In this document: positions 48,501 through 59,718 of the stretch, piece after piece | How positions within the stretch are numbered: position 1 is the first letter of the stretch | Layout of the letters: each line of letters starts with the position of its first letter | Assembly (NCBI GenBank): GCA_029255685.2 | Contig: CM055315.2 | Span: 78,025,681 to 78,089,680 of the forward strand | Source of the DNA: Silene conica | Taxonomy: Eukaryota; Streptophyta; Magnoliopsida; Caryophyllales; Caryophyllaceae | Reading direction: 5' to 3' | Length of the DNA: 64,000 bases | Notes under the pieces: model-generated | The model's input: only the letters and a program-made list of their open reading frames with translations | Told to the model about the DNA's origin: nothing | The model's database searches: none | Made by a program: the position numbers and the translations under genes

Positions 48501-49741
48501 ACCCTGACTTGTTTGGTTACCTTCACACTACTGCCATTATCTAGCCAATGGAGGGCATAGGGTCTAGGGTGATCGGTGGTGGTTAACCCGAGTTTCGTGA
48601 CCATCTCACTTGACGCGACATTGGTACAACTGCCACCGTCTATGATCAGGCTGCACCACTTATCTCCAGCTTGGCATTTTGTGTGAAATAATTGTTGTCG
48701 CTGGTCAGATGCTATGGGTGTGGTGTTAGTTTGTAAGGTTCGAAGTACTAAAGCCGTGTCATAAATTGGTGCTTCAAACTCCTCCACTACTTCCTCTTCC
48801 TCATTCTCCTCAAAGTTAAATAAATCACTCAGCCGTTCCTCCTCCTGGTACAATTCCTCACGAGCCTCAACTGCCTCTCTCAGCGTCACAATCCTTCGAT
48901 TTGGACAAGACCCTTGATAGTGCCCAAATCCCTGACACTTAAAGCACCTAACTTTCGACAAACTAGTCTCCTTCGAACTTGGCGTTTTCTCAGAGGGGTT
49001 GGGTTTCGAGAAATTAGGGGAATTGTTTTTTTGTGAGTTATTAGGAGTAGGGGAATTATTTTTGAAACTTGAGTCGGGTTTAGCCCATGATTTGGTCCGC
49101 TCCTCGCTATTAGACCCGCCCCCATATTTATGCTTACCATTGGACTCGAGTTTTTGACACAACCCACAAAGCGTATCGAAATCCGCATAAGGGTACAAAT
49201 CCACCACACTCGAGATATTGTAGTTTAATCCCCGTAAAAACCTTGCCATTTTTTGTTCCTCGATTTCTTCTAAGTCTCCTATTAAAGCTAAATTCTCAAA
49301 TTCGTTAATATATTCACTGACACTCATTTTCCCTTGTTTTAATTCGGCGATTCTACGATAAATGGAAACTTTATGAGACATGGGTACATACCGACTTCGC
49401 AATTTTCTTTTCAAAGATTCCCAGGAGGTAATTGCTTCTCTTCCCGTGCGAATCCGCTGAATTCTTACTCCGTCATACCACAAAGAGGCTCCCTTGCTGA
49501 GTTTGAGAATGGCGTATTGGCAACGTTTCTCATCGGTGAGATTTTTAAAATCGAATAATCGCTCAATTTTACGCTCCCACTCCAAGTAATCTTCCGGGTC
49601 TGTACCACCGTAGAAATCGGGTAAGTCTGTCACTTTAAATTCATCTTGTTTTGCCCTTCCACCGGTCCGACTCCCGGTAGGTCGACTCCTTAGTAACTCC
49701 TGTAGTCTGTCGTAAAAATCGTCATCGAATTGTTCTGCCAT
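45392..49741 (-). CDS. Gag-Pol polyprotein of the CRM-like Gypsy element
   Basis: About 1449 residues from the Met at 49741; the frame is also open upstream to 49816. In order: Gag with a retrotransposon-gag domain; a CCHC zinc knuckle (CFKCQGFGHYQGSC); an aspartic protease with IDGGSCTNVAS; reverse transcriptase with YLDD; RNase H (ECDASG); integrase with a zinc-binding H-H-C-C segment and D-D-E core; and a C-terminal module with YAITKRINDNAY and FQEGGDD. The IDGGS protease and QEGGDD tail resemble CRM elements, whose C-terminus can direct insertion to centromeric chromatin; clade assignment is moderate. No frameshift or stop was found. The last part is read from LTR sequence. Confidence 0.93.
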   Translation of the reverse strand: MAEQFDDDFYDRLQELLRSRPTGSRTGGRAKQDEFKVTDLPDFYGGTDPEDYLEWERKIERLFDFKNLTDEKRCQYAILKLSKGASLWYDGVRIQRIRTGREAITSWESLKRKLRSRYVPMSHKVSIYRRIAELKQGKMSVSEYINEFENLALIGDLEEIEEQKMARFLRGLNYNISSVVDLYPYADFDTLCGLCQKLESNGKHKYGGGSNSEERTKSWAKPDSSFKNNSPTPNNSQKNNSPNFSKPNPSEKTPSSKETSLSKVRCFKCQGFGHYQGSCPNRRIVTLREAVEAREELYQEEERLSDLFNFEENEEEEVVEEFEAPIYDTALVLRTLQTNTTPIASDQRQQLFHTKCQAGDKWCSLIIDGGSCTNVASSEMVTKLGLTTTDHPRPYALHWLDNGSSVKVTKQVRVGLTMGSYVDEVICDVIPMDACHILLGRPWQFDRDVTHKGRSNEYELRDKGKRIVLKPMSADSVRTMTVQTRKKTSHSLLISEREIKQVLNQGNLIYLLVSSDRLPEESDSNSNTEVSKLLKEYRDIFPIELPPGLPPIRGIEHQIDLIPGASIPNKAPYRCNPVETKELQRQIDELLDRGYVRESMSPCAVPVLLVPKKDGSWRMCVDSRAVNNITIKYRFPIPRLDDMLDELHGSTVFSKIDLRSGYHQIRMREGDEWKTAFKTKHGLYEWTVMPFGLTNAPSTFMRLMNEVLKPCLGKFVVVYLDDILIYSRNKEEHMGHLRRVFDILRTQQLFAKEEKCSFLVDRIIFLGYIVSSKGVAVDPTKIEAIKTWPSPKTVSEVRSFHGLASFYRRFIRNFSSITSPITNCLKRGVFEWTKEAQEAFELIKNRLCSAPLLALPDFSQPFEVECDASGVGIGAVLIQGGRPVAYFSEKLSGARLNYCTYDKEFYAIVRALSHWNHYLRPSHFILHSDHESLKYINGQQKLSPRHAKWVEFLQSFHLSSKYKEGRSNIVADALSRRVALLAVLDVKLLGFESLKIFYAKDTDFGEIFKKSKVGVFNDFMIQEGFLFKGNHFCVPRHPIRELLIQEAHSGGLAGHFGITKTLEVLKEHFFWPKMLGDVTKIVSKCISCHMAKSSFKSGLYTPLPVPIRPWEDVSMDFIVALPRTQRGKDAIMVVVDRFSKMAHFVACHKTDDAGNVADLYYREIVRLHGIPKTIVSDRDSKFLSYFWNTLWRKVGTKLLFSTSHHPQTDGQTEVTNRTVGVLLRGMVSRTQKDWDVKLSLAEFAYNRSPTYATGRSPFEVVYGVNPFIPLDLIPMPKDELVHRDAESKVKAMLKLHEDVRKRIETVNTEYQRRANKNRKTRIFKEGDLVWVNLRKERFPSKRKNKLMPRAEGPYAITKRINDNAYQVELPGEYGVHATFNIGDLTPFVDDDGLAELRTIPFQEGGDDTGSLPAALFSTFNFQSEVLQTPTQFFVPRIQFVCQCSWVGIN

Positions 49742-49803
49742 TTCTTTTTTTTTTTTTTGAACGTAATTGGGATCGTCTCGATTAACGGAAATCAAGAGCC
49801 GAA

Positions 49804-49815
49804 GCTCTGATACCA
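49804..49815 (-). promoter_or_regulatory. tRNA-iMet primer-binding site of the Gypsy element
   Basis: Minus strand TGGTATCAGAGC, four bases from the 5' LTR. Confidence 0.9.
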
Positions 49816-49819
49816 CTTA

Positions 49820-50321
49820 TGATACGATTTTACAGCGGAAAATAAAACGGACGAGATAAATGATTAACGAACTAGACCTATAGCTCGAAAACCGTGAGCC
49901 AAACCAAGACCTATTGATTTAAGACTCGAAATACTACGCAAGAAAACGCGATCTTACGAAGTAAACAAACTGCACGCAACAATTTGAGAGAAGAGACGAA
50001 CTTTGGGTTTTAATTCTGATTGATGATTTAAAAATAACAGAAAAGAAAGAGCTATAAATAGCCGAATACAACAGGCATTGAAAAGCCATACATTAATGAA
50101 AGTTGATTAAACCAAAAGAAGAAGTAGGAAATTGGTCCCTTAATCAAAGAAGGGCTGGCAGCATCTCCTCGGCAACTGATGACAACATTCAATTAATTCC
50201 AACCCATGAACACTGACAAACAAATTGAATTCTTGGCACAAAAAACTGAGTTGGAGTTTGGAGAACTTCTGATTGGAAATTGAAAGTCGAAAACAGAGCA
50301 GCTGGCAAAGAACCCGTATCA
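49820..50321 (-). repeat. 5' LTR of the Gypsy element
   Basis: 502 bp, almost identical to 45023-45524. The minus strand contains ctatttatagctc, a plausible TATA region for the element's own transcript. Confidence 0.95.
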
Positions 50322-50326
50322 GATTT

Positions 50327-52013
50327 TGAAAGCCATTCGTCATTCGCCAATATAACAGTATAATTAAAAATGGGCGACATCTTGACATTCACGAATACCG
50401 AATGTAAAAGCATTTTCAAAATTATTGTTACATTTCAATAGCCTTAAATGCAAAGCAATGGATCAAAAAAATTTTAAGGCGCTTGAACAAACCTTGAAAG
50501 CCTCTCAAGACAATGGTTTTGTCATTGCTTACAATAACAAACTGAATTCAAGGATATGAGGCTTATCCTTTAAGTTCTTATTTCCAGAAGAATTACCAAA
50601 TATTGAAGAAATTACATTGAAAAATATGGATAAAATTAATAGGTGGCCACCACCCTACAAGAAGAAAAACATTGGTTACATGTTAATGCCAAAGGACAAT
50701 TGAGTTGAGTGGTAAATATAAATAATTGAGGGGATGAAATGTGTTTTGAAGGTCAAAGGAGAAAAGTATTGGTGCTTGGTTACTATTCATTATGAATAGT
50801 AATTTAGCTTACTCACATTTTAGTAAGGAGTAGATTAGTAAGGAGTAGATATACGTGATGATGATGTAGTTGATGTGGAATCGTTTGATTGTGAGAAATC
50901 ACATGGTAATATGAAGTGTTCAAACTTAAAAAAATGATGTTTGTGCAAGATTTTCAGAATGTGACGAAGCAGGGTAGATAACCCTCATAAATCACCTACT
51001 CTTAGGGTATTAAGGCGCCGAGCCCAATACAAAAACCCTCATTAATCTTCATCTCTACCGTTTATCAGATCCCATCAATCGCTCTAATTTGCCACTCATG
51101 GCGTCATAGGCGAGCAGACCCAAGCTTGGCTATAGCTCGACCCATTATACTTTTCGTTTTGGGTAGGTTGATTTATAGTTGGACATGACTCGACTTGTAA
51201 TACCTTATTTTTGGGCGGACATGACAAACCTTATGTTCTCGTCCCTAAATCGGTGCGTAGGTTTACGGGTGAACAAGAAGTGGCCTAGACCGAAAAACTG
51301 GATTGACCCGGACCCCCTGGTCTGGTATAATCCAGATACATACTGGCCCGGTCTCCGAGTCCCAAAAATATGGTGACGGCCTCCGCCCGGTCCTGGTAAA
51401 AAAGTAAAATTCAATTTAATTTATAAAGTAGTATCAGTCTGCTCCAAACTCGGAAAAACCGGACGTAAAAGGTTCCAGTGTGGTCCGATTCGTGATCTTA
51501 GCGTTGGTGACTATCCAATCCACAGCTTTATCTGATCTGGTCCGATTTTGGCCTGATAAACACCCTTACATAGATTTCACGGATTAAAACGAGTTACAAA
51601 ACATGTACTCAACAACACCAGTTAGCTACTCCAATCCAACCCAACCCGACTAATACGGTTAACCTCAGTCGAATAAAACCGGCTTAACTAAATTAGTAAG
51701 TCTTGCTTGCGACGGGTCACCATTTGTGACGGATATTTTGTTAGATAAAATGGATACAAAATGAGTAGTGGAGAAAGGGGACCACAGGAATAGTGTTGGA
51801 GAGATAGAAAAAGTGGGCATTTTGTGAGAGAAAACGGTATCCGTCACAAGCTTGCGACGGTTGGTGCCGTTATAAATAAGAATTTGTGTAACTAAATAGA
51901 CCGTCCCTTAGCAAGGGTGACCCTAACCCAACCATCTCTCTCTATTCTCAATCTCCCTCATTACTTGAGAATTGAGATCCCATCATTCTCATGATCTCCT
52001 TTCTCCCCCTCCC
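50327..52013. other. Intergenic with MITE and degenerate repeats
   Basis: Positions 50450-50700 read like a broken small ORF without recognisable product. Positions 51100-51570 are rich in GGTCCG/CCCGG words like old hAT MITEs, but ends could not be fixed. A MITE lies at 51694-51888. The right end is the promoter and leader of the glycosyltransferase gene. Confidence 0.5.
51694..51888. mobile_element. MITE with 9-bp target duplication
   Basis: Perfect direct repeats taactaaat at 51685-51693 and 51889-51897 flank a 195-bp element whose ends (agtcttgcttgcgacgg; inverted cacaaattcttatttataacgg) match the element at 32732-32902. A 9-bp duplication fits a Mutator-type MITE. Confidence 0.75.
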
Positions 52014-55000
52014 ATGGCAACACCACCATTAAAGCTCAACCAACTCACCATCCTCCTCCTCTTCATCTTCCTCATCTCAACCCTTCTACTCACAACCCAC
52101 TACCTTCAATCCCTTCCACCGACACTCACACTCACACCACACCTCTCCCCATCTCCACACACCTTCACCTTCACAATCAAACTCCTAACATTCAACCGTC
52201 TCACCTCCCTAACCCGCTGCCTGAACTCCCTCTCACGCGCCAACTACGCATCTGACACCGTCCATCTTCATATATACATTGATCACTTCCCCAACTCGTC
52301 GTCCTCTTCCGATGTGGGACAAAAGTTGGAAACTTGGAGGAAAATATTGGAGTTTGTTGATGGGTTTGAGTGGGTTCATGGGGTTAAGTTAGTTCACTAT
52401 AGGACTGGTAATGTGGGTTTACAAGCTCAGTGGTTGGAAGCTTGGTGGCCTAGTAATGACGATGATTTTGTGTTTGTTGTTGAAGATGATGTTGTTGTTT
52501 CGAGGTTTTATTATTTGTTTTTGAAGCGGGTTATTTCGGGTTATTATTATAATCAGTCGGGTTTTAGCCCGTTTGTTTTTGGTGCGTCTCTTCAGCGTCC
52601 AAGGTTTGTTCCAGGTACCCTTTCAATTGTTTGTTATTTGTGGATTCTTTATTGTTTTGTTTTGGATGCGATTCTCAATGCAATTTTCATCTTGGGTCAT
52701 TCGGAAATAGTCTATTTGTGTTGCTAGAGCCCCTGAGGCACTGGGGTAGTATTGTTGTTGTATTGATGTTTTGGAGCAAAATGAAGCAAGTTTGCTTAAT
52801 ATTTGATGTTTTGGATGCGGTTCCCAGTGCAATTTTCATCATGGGTCATTCGGAAATAGTCTATTTGTGTTGTTGGAGCCCTTGAGGCACTGGGGTAGTA
52901 TTGATCTTTTGGAGCAAAATGAAGTAGGTTTGCGTACTATTGATGTTTTGAGTGCGGTTCCCAATACAATTTTCATCATGTGTCATTCGGAAGTAGTCTA
53001 TTTGTGTTGCGGGAGCTCACGAGGCACTGGGTTCAAATGATTTGTTAATAATGAATATATGGGAGAAAGTTAGTTACTTGGTGTTTTATCAAGTTGGAAA
53101 CTTGGAGGAAAATGTTGGAGCAGCCTTGCCCTTTTGTTGCTAACACAAAGAGGCTATTTCTAAATGAGCCTGGGAGGTGAAATTTGTGTAATTGTGTAGA
53201 AAGATTGATGCTTCGTAGTGAAATGAAGTAGGTTTGCTTAATTAGGGGTTTGAGGTGGGGTGGGGTACGCAGCCCTGCCTTTGAGTTATCAACCGAAGTG
53301 GCTGTTTCAGTATGACATTGTGTGGTGAAATTTGTGTAATGGTATAAAAAGATTGATGCTTTGTAGTGAAATGAAGTAGGCTTGCTTAGGTGGTGGTGTC
53401 GGCGAGATGTATGCAACCTTACCCATGTGTTATCAACACAAAAGAGATTGTTTACAAAGGATCCGTGTAGTGAAGTTTTTGTAATTGTGTAAAAAGATGG
53501 ATGCTTTGTAGTGAAATGAAGTACGTTTGCTTATACATTCCATGACGACTTGTTGATTTGGAGAAAGTTATATTCTTTGGCGTTTCAATAAATTTTTGAG
53601 ATGATGATGGCTGAACTCCCAGAAAGCGCAGACACTCTGATTATTAGTACTTTCGATATTTTGAAAAACGTATAGAATTCATTGGAACGGCAAAGTAATA
53701 TTTATCACTACATAATTATAAATGTTAGGTGAGAGAATAATAGCTACCTTGAGCGGATTGTTTCTTAGCTTCTTGTCAACCGTAAACAATTCAGCGGATT
53801 GAAAGAAGTAATATATACGGAGTTGTATTTTTAAATGTTAGGTGCTGTATTTTAGCTACCTAGAGTGGGTTGTTCATCTTAATTTCTGTGATAGTGAGTG
53901 TTAGAGCTACTAGAAGTTTATTTTTTCTCGAGCTAGTTTACGTTTGATTATTTGGTGAAAACTAGTACTTGGGAAGTATGAGCTTTTAAGAGGAATTATG
54001 ATGGTTTGTTTAATGGGTGAAACCAGTGTACTTGCCTATTTGATGAGAAATAAGTAGTCTAGGATGTGAGCTTCTTAAGAGGAATAATCACGACTTGTTA
54101 AATGGGAGTAACTTATCCCATTAATAGCGCCATGAAAATGTTCGCCTAATAGCTATAAATGCCGGTTACGCCATTGGAACTTGGAAGTAGGTTCTCTGAT
54201 GATCTTTTAAATGGGTGAAAGTTTAGTTTCTTGGGCGGTTCATCCAGTTTCTGAGATGAACTCTGATGATTCATTAGTAATATTACTATCTGTTAATGTT
54301 ATTTGAGAGGAATTTAGCTACCTCGAGTGGATTGTTCATCTGATTCTTGGTTTAGTTTGCTTTTTTGATGAGTGGTAGAGGCGTAGAGCTACTAGAAGTT
54401 GGTTTAGTTTGCTTGTTTGATGAGCAATTAGTGCTTCAGTTTGGGATCTTCAAGAGGTAAAATAATGGGTTGAAATATGGGAGAAAATTAGTTTAGTTTG
54501 CCTAGGACGCGAGCTCTTCAAAGAGGAATAATGTGAATTGTTAAATGGGAGGACTCTAGTTTAGTTTGCTTATTTGATGAGAAAGGAAGTAGTTTTGCGT
54601 ATCAGCTTGACACCGGATTTCAAAACCCTTTTATGTCACCCGATATATTCTTGATTAAGAAGTCTATTACTAAAAGGGACGCTGTAATTCAATAAATTAT
54701 GCATGTTTGTTTATTTCATCCAGGAAGGTTTTTCGAGGATGGAAACTTTGAAAGGTGGCTTCTTTTGGCTTGTCTGTGGATAGTTGTTGAGGAAGAATTA
54801 TTAATAGGCTTGGTGTTGTTTTGAGGGTATTTAATTCTATGTCCAAGGTTTGTGTAAAAGGCTTGATGTTTTGTAGTGAAAGTGAAGTACGTTTGCCTAG
54901 ATAGGGCCGTAGGGGGATATGCGCAACTTACCCTTGTGGTAGCAATCCATATAGGTTGTTTACGAATGACCTCTATGGTGAAACTTGGGTAATTATGTAA

Positions 55001-56044
55001 AAAGATTGATGCTTTGTAGTGAAAAGAGTAAGGTTTGCTTAGGTGTGGGAGGTGGGGATGTACGAAGCCTTATCTTTGTGTTAGCAACTCGAAGAGGTTG
55101 TTTTTGAAAAACCCTGTAGGTTGAAATTTGTGTATTTGTCTAATGTTATTGATGCTTTGTAGTGAAATGACGTAGGTTTGCTTGGGTGGGGGTACGCTTT
55201 AGGGGGATGTACACAACCGTAATTTCGTGTTAGCAACACAAATAGGGTTTTCCCGGATGACCCCGTGTGGTGAAATTTGTGTAATAAAGTAGCAAGATTG
55301 GTACATTTGTAGTGAAATGATGTAGCTTTGCTTATTTTAAACCATGATGATTTGTTGAATAGGAGAAAGTTAGATTCTTTGTTGTTTAAATAAGTTTGTC
55401 AGCTGATGATTGATGAACTTGAACTGAGTACTCCCGATACTCTGAAAAACGTATAGAATTCATTGGAACGGAGAAGCAATATTTAGCAATTGTAAATGTT
55501 AGGTGACAGAATTATAGAATTTTAGGTATCCTGAGAGGATTTGTTCGCCTCTCCCATGCTGATTGATGATGTTATTCGTTTTTTTCTTTTTTTAAATTTT
55601 TTTTGCTTTTGTTCGAAATGCAGTACATTTGCTTATTTATTGATGAGAATTATTAAATGGAGGAAAATTAGTTTATTTGCCGTTTCATCGGGTTTCGGAG
55701 ATGAGCTCTGATGATTCATGTAAAGTGTAAGCCATATACAATTCGATGGAACTAGGACGGTAGGAGTTAATATTTACAGAGTGGTTGTTAGGTGAGACCT
55801 TGAGGACGGTGCTCATCTGGGTCTTGGTAATAGTGAGTGTTGGTTTTTTTCCCTGAAGTTAGTTTAGTTTCGCTTATTTGATGAGAAATTAATAGTTAAA
55901 GAAGAAATATAATGGTTTGTATATTGGGTGAAACTAGTTAAGTGGGATTAAGTATGTTTACTTTCGCCTTCGGATTTCAAAATCCATTTTTGCGCTGGAG
56001 TAATTTCCTGACGACCCCAAAACTTTTTGGGACTAAGGCTCTGA

Positions 56045-56095
<51 letters not shown>

Positions 56096-57839
56096 AGTAA
56101 TTTCCTGACGAATAAGTATGTTACTAGAAGGGTCGTTATCATGTTCTTTGGATTTGGACTTTTGGAGTATGATTGTCGAGAGCCAAATGGTTACGATTCT
56201 CATTTGACGTAAATCTTGATTCAAATGTCATTGTGTGTCTTTCGCGAATATTCTTTTTATGTAGAAAGGAAAGTTTTGTACAATCGTATTTCTGACCCCC
56301 CGTACCTCATCATAGATAGGAAACCATCGACTCATGGGGTAATATTGTTGCTACTTTTTTTTTCAGCGTGTACCCGAGAAGGTTTGCTGATATCTAATGA
56401 ATTGTATCTCGCCTGCAAGCGATGTGTAATAGCAAGTCTTTGTGTTTGTGGGAATCATCTCCGTCTCCATATTTATAACATTTTACTCTTCGTATTCTTA
56501 CTACAGGCAAACATGGAAACAAAATGAACTTAGACAGTGGAACTAGACTCTTCCTCTACCCGTTGGTGGGAACCTGGGGCCAACTTCTCTTTCCAAAACC
56601 CTGGAAGCAATTTCGCCTTTGGTATGACGATCATAAAGCAAAGGAAATCAAACCATTTCTCGAGGGAATGGTAACTTCTTCTTTCTGCTGTCGTTTAGCT
56701 TCCTGACGTACACCTTGTTGTCGTCTTGCTGATAAGTCCTGAATCTGAATCCGTAAACTCCCTTGTTATTTTCACAGGTGACGAACGGATGGTACAAAAA
56801 GATGGGAGAAAGAATATGGACCCCATGGTTCATCAAGTTTATTCATTCACGGGGCTATTTTAACATCTACACTAACTTTCCTCGTGAAAGTGCTCTTAGC
56901 GTTTCTCACAGAGACGCTGGTGTAAATTACGGGAAATCAATAGGGCCAGATTCACAACTCATTGAAAATTCTCGTGATATCGATCTTTTAACAATCCAAC
57001 CTTTAAGTAATATGAAGTGGTATGATTTCTGCTTTCGAGAAGTACTTCCTGGGAGAGTTGCAAAGGAACTTGACGGAGTATCCGACATCCTTAACACCAT
57101 GGAAAAACAAAAGCTAATTGTATTGGTCGGCGTTTTGGAAGCTTCAGAAAAGACCGTTAGAAATCTGATCTGCCACTTTGAGAGGCTTAATATTCGGAAT
57201 TACATTTTTATGGTCCCTCATTCTAAATTGGACTTATTGACGGATTTGGCGAGAAGGGGACACCCTGTGATTGATACAGAAGAAGTTTTCAACAGTGTTG
57301 TAAGTAAAAAGTCCAGTTCTGAACTAATTAAGGACGTGATAGTAAAAGCGTATGTAACAAAAAAATGCTTAGAGTCTGGGTTTGACTTGTTGGTGATCTC
57401 CGGCAACACGCTTCCGCTAAGCGGGAACCCGGTACTTGATTCCGGTGACTCCGCGGACAACTTCTACATTGGTAAGAGATCCAGACACTTCTTTGCTAAG
57501 AGCTCCTCCGATTCTAGTAAGATTTGGGGTGAAAGTTTTGTGCAGAAACTTGCTGATACTGTCGAGTCTCTGGTTACTCATGATGGCGGAGATTTTGTCG
57601 ATGCTATTGAAAAGGTTTCGAGAAAACAAGGTGTTAGATTAAAGGTCATTGATGAGACAGACTTCAGTTTAAAACTCGAGACAGTCGGTGCTAACCAATC
57701 AGTGCCAACCAATACAAAGATTATTTCCTGGCTGCCTGCAACTGACAGCGATTTTGTGACAGACCGTCTTCAGCAACTAGGAATGTGGATCATTGATGGC
57801 GATTTCTCCTGCAAAGCTGTAATCTGTCACCAGTCATGA
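52014..57839 (+). CDS. Membrane-anchored GT-A-like glycosyltransferase
   Basis: Exons 52014-52614, 56507-56670 and 56778-57839 join in phase to 608 residues. Residues about 7-30 form a single N-terminal membrane segment (LTILLLFIFLISTLLL), giving a type II protein, probably in the Golgi. A nucleotide-sugar transferase core follows, with KLLTFNRLTSLTRCLNSL, TGNVGLQAQWLEAW and the acidic metal-site motif VVEDDVVVS. The C-terminal half is a conserved plant extension of unknown role. It resembles the Arabidopsis At5g12260 group (glycosyltransferase family 2-like); donor and acceptor are unknown. Intron 1 is 3.9 kb and full of tandem repeats. A 178-bp tandem duplication at the 3' end supplies the present stop codon (separate entry). 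Confidence 0.8.
52620..55330. repeat. Degenerate tandem repeats filling glycosyltransferase intron 1
   Basis: Three units of about 130-140 bp (about 52664-53040) share gggtcattcggaaatagtct. They grade into many looser units (53090-53540, 54840-55330) sharing gatgctttgtagtgaaatga. They encode nothing, so they are an intronic satellite-like expansion. Confidence 0.85.
56015..56095 (+). mobile_element. Truncated SINE with (TTG)n tail
   Basis: Perfect 16-bp direct repeats agtaatttcctgacga at 55999-56014 and 56096-56111 bound about 32 bases of gggactaaggctctgatg-type sequence and about 16 TTG units. The tail matches the insertion at 37582-37943. Confidence 0.88.
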
Positions 57840-58015
57840 CTTCAGTTTAAAACTCGAGACAGTCACTACTAACCAATCAGTGCCAACAAATACCTAGACG
57901 ATTTCCTGGTTGCCTGCAGCTGACATTGAGTTAGTGACAGACCCTCTTCAGCAACTAGGAATGTGGATCATTGATGGCGATTCCTCCTGCAAAGCTGTAG
58001 TATGTCACCAGTCAC
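57660..58015 (+). repeat. 178-bp tandem duplication across the glycosyltransferase stop codon
   Basis: Copy 1 (57660-57837) encodes the C-terminal residues. Copy 2 (57838-58015) follows directly. The stop TGA (57837-57839) is formed at the join. Copy 2 carries its own TAG and leads to a later TAA, the probable ancestral stop. Confidence 0.9.
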
Positions 58016-59450
58016 GACACAGCAGTCTGTAAAGATACACGATGGCAATTTTGATTTTAACGGGTTCTAAACTTTCAAATCCATGTGAGTAACCTCGTTA
58101 GTTACAGACTTTACCAGTGAAGCTAGATGACGTGTACACAGAGCACGTCTTTTTTCTTCTTTTCTTCTCCTAGTGTAGCGATGTGCGTGATCTGTATGTA
58201 ATGATAAGGTTCACATAATCTTTGTAGACAAGCAAGCATCAACATCTGGAGTATCATGTCCTATATTTACTGTCAATGAAAAATCTTAAAGAGAAAAGCA
58301 AGCTGGCTAGTCACATGGAACAGCATTGTTATGTCATGTGACTCAACTTCTTACTTTTGTCCACTTTACCCAAGTGTTCATATTATTGTTGTCTGGTGAC
58401 TGGTAAATTGGTAATAATGGGGGGAAGCAAAAACTCTTCCAGAAACTTCATATGTGTCGAACCGATCTAAGACATGCTGATTTAAAGTCCAATGACTCCA
58501 CCTGAATTGATCCAGTTGAAATGACCCAAAAATAAGCATCTAGAAGACACATAACATGGATTGCTCCAACAATGCATAATGCACTCTAATATCTCGATCA
58601 ACCCAACTTGACTACTACCTGACCCCAACCGGGGTAATTTCCCATCGGCTACGGCTAGGCTAAGTCATACCGAACTTTCTAAATGTTTGTTTTTCAAGAC
58701 TTGAGAGGAGGTGAAACCAACTCTACCACAATCTGAAGAAGTAAAGTTGACAACAAGATTCTCTCAAGTTCGAATCCTGAACTATTAAAGTATACATTTT
58801 TCTTGTACAAGTCTCTCGATTATTAATCCAATTTGAAGATAAAGCTTATGAGTAATTTTCGTTTTAATATGAAAACATAGGAAGAGGATATAAGAAGTTT
58901 ACACTCATACTATTGTCTTAGAGTAAACACCTAAAACTCAAATAAGACCATTGTATACATATAACAACCCTCTTTTAGTTAATAATCAACTAATAATTAT
59001 TCAAACAAATAATCCAAAAAAATAACTACAAATATCTAAATCGTCTACAAAAAAAACGGTTATATACATACAATGACTTATCATAGTTATCAATCATCAA
59101 GTATCACACTCACAAACACTAACGTGACACAAATAGGACTTTTAAATATATCGTACCTCCAATACAAATCTATTTAAACTTATATTACATATATAAAACT
59201 CATATCACCCAACCTAAAGTCTTCTGCTATAAAACTCCAAAGATTATACAATTGATTATATTGTTCACGATTTGCATAAACATTGAACCCGACTACAAAA
59301 CGCCTACCACGGTAATTTCGCATAATTTGAAAATGCCACATCCTCAATGGGTCCCACAGATTAAATCTAAGCCGTTCATCGAGAGAAAGGAATAATTTAT
59401 GACCATCCGACCCTATTTATAATTTAATATTTTATATTATTATTATTTTT
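58016..59450. other. Intergenic: glycosyltransferase 3'UTR and tubulin promoter
   Basis: No gene was recognised. AT-rich, with a candidate tubulin TATA region (ctatttataat) at about 59413-59423. Confidence 0.5.
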
Positions 59451-59718
59451 AAATGTGAAATTTTCCCACTACATTTCTTATTTAAACCATTTGTCTAGGG
59501 TTCATTTGCCACTCTCAAACTGCTTAATCTCTCATATCTCACCATTTGCTCATTCTCTCCCAACATTTTCATCATTTGTAAGTAATTTTTATATGAGACG
59601 GGTTTTTTATTGGTTAAATACTGGTTTATATCTTATAGCGTAGTACTTCGTTCCTCCTTCGGTAAACAAATGATTGGGATAAACTCATACATTTGATTTT
59701 AGTTTGCATATTAGTAGT

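Larger units (their letters stand above)
45023..50321 (-). mobile_element. Intact Ty3/Gypsy retrotransposon, CRM-like chromovirus
   Basis: LTRs of 502 bp (45023-45524 and 49820-50321) begin TGATACG and end CGTATCA. They differ by one base that I could find (attga/actga near 45380 and 50177), so insertion is very recent. Target duplication gattt lies at 45018-45022 and 50322-50326. The primer site TGGTATCAGAGC (minus, 49804-49815) lies four bases inside the 5' LTR. One long polyprotein frame fills the interior and ends inside the 3' LTR, a known trait of CRM elements. All enzymatic motifs are present, so the copy looks autonomous. Confidence 0.95.

Noticed and set aside
50450..50720. Possible small gene starting MDQKNF
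   Set aside because: Interrupted by a stop after about 33 codons, with no recognised homologue and no splice support.
51100..51570. Another hAT MITE
   Set aside because: GGTCCG and CCCGG words are present, but no matching inverted ends or 8-bp duplication could be found.
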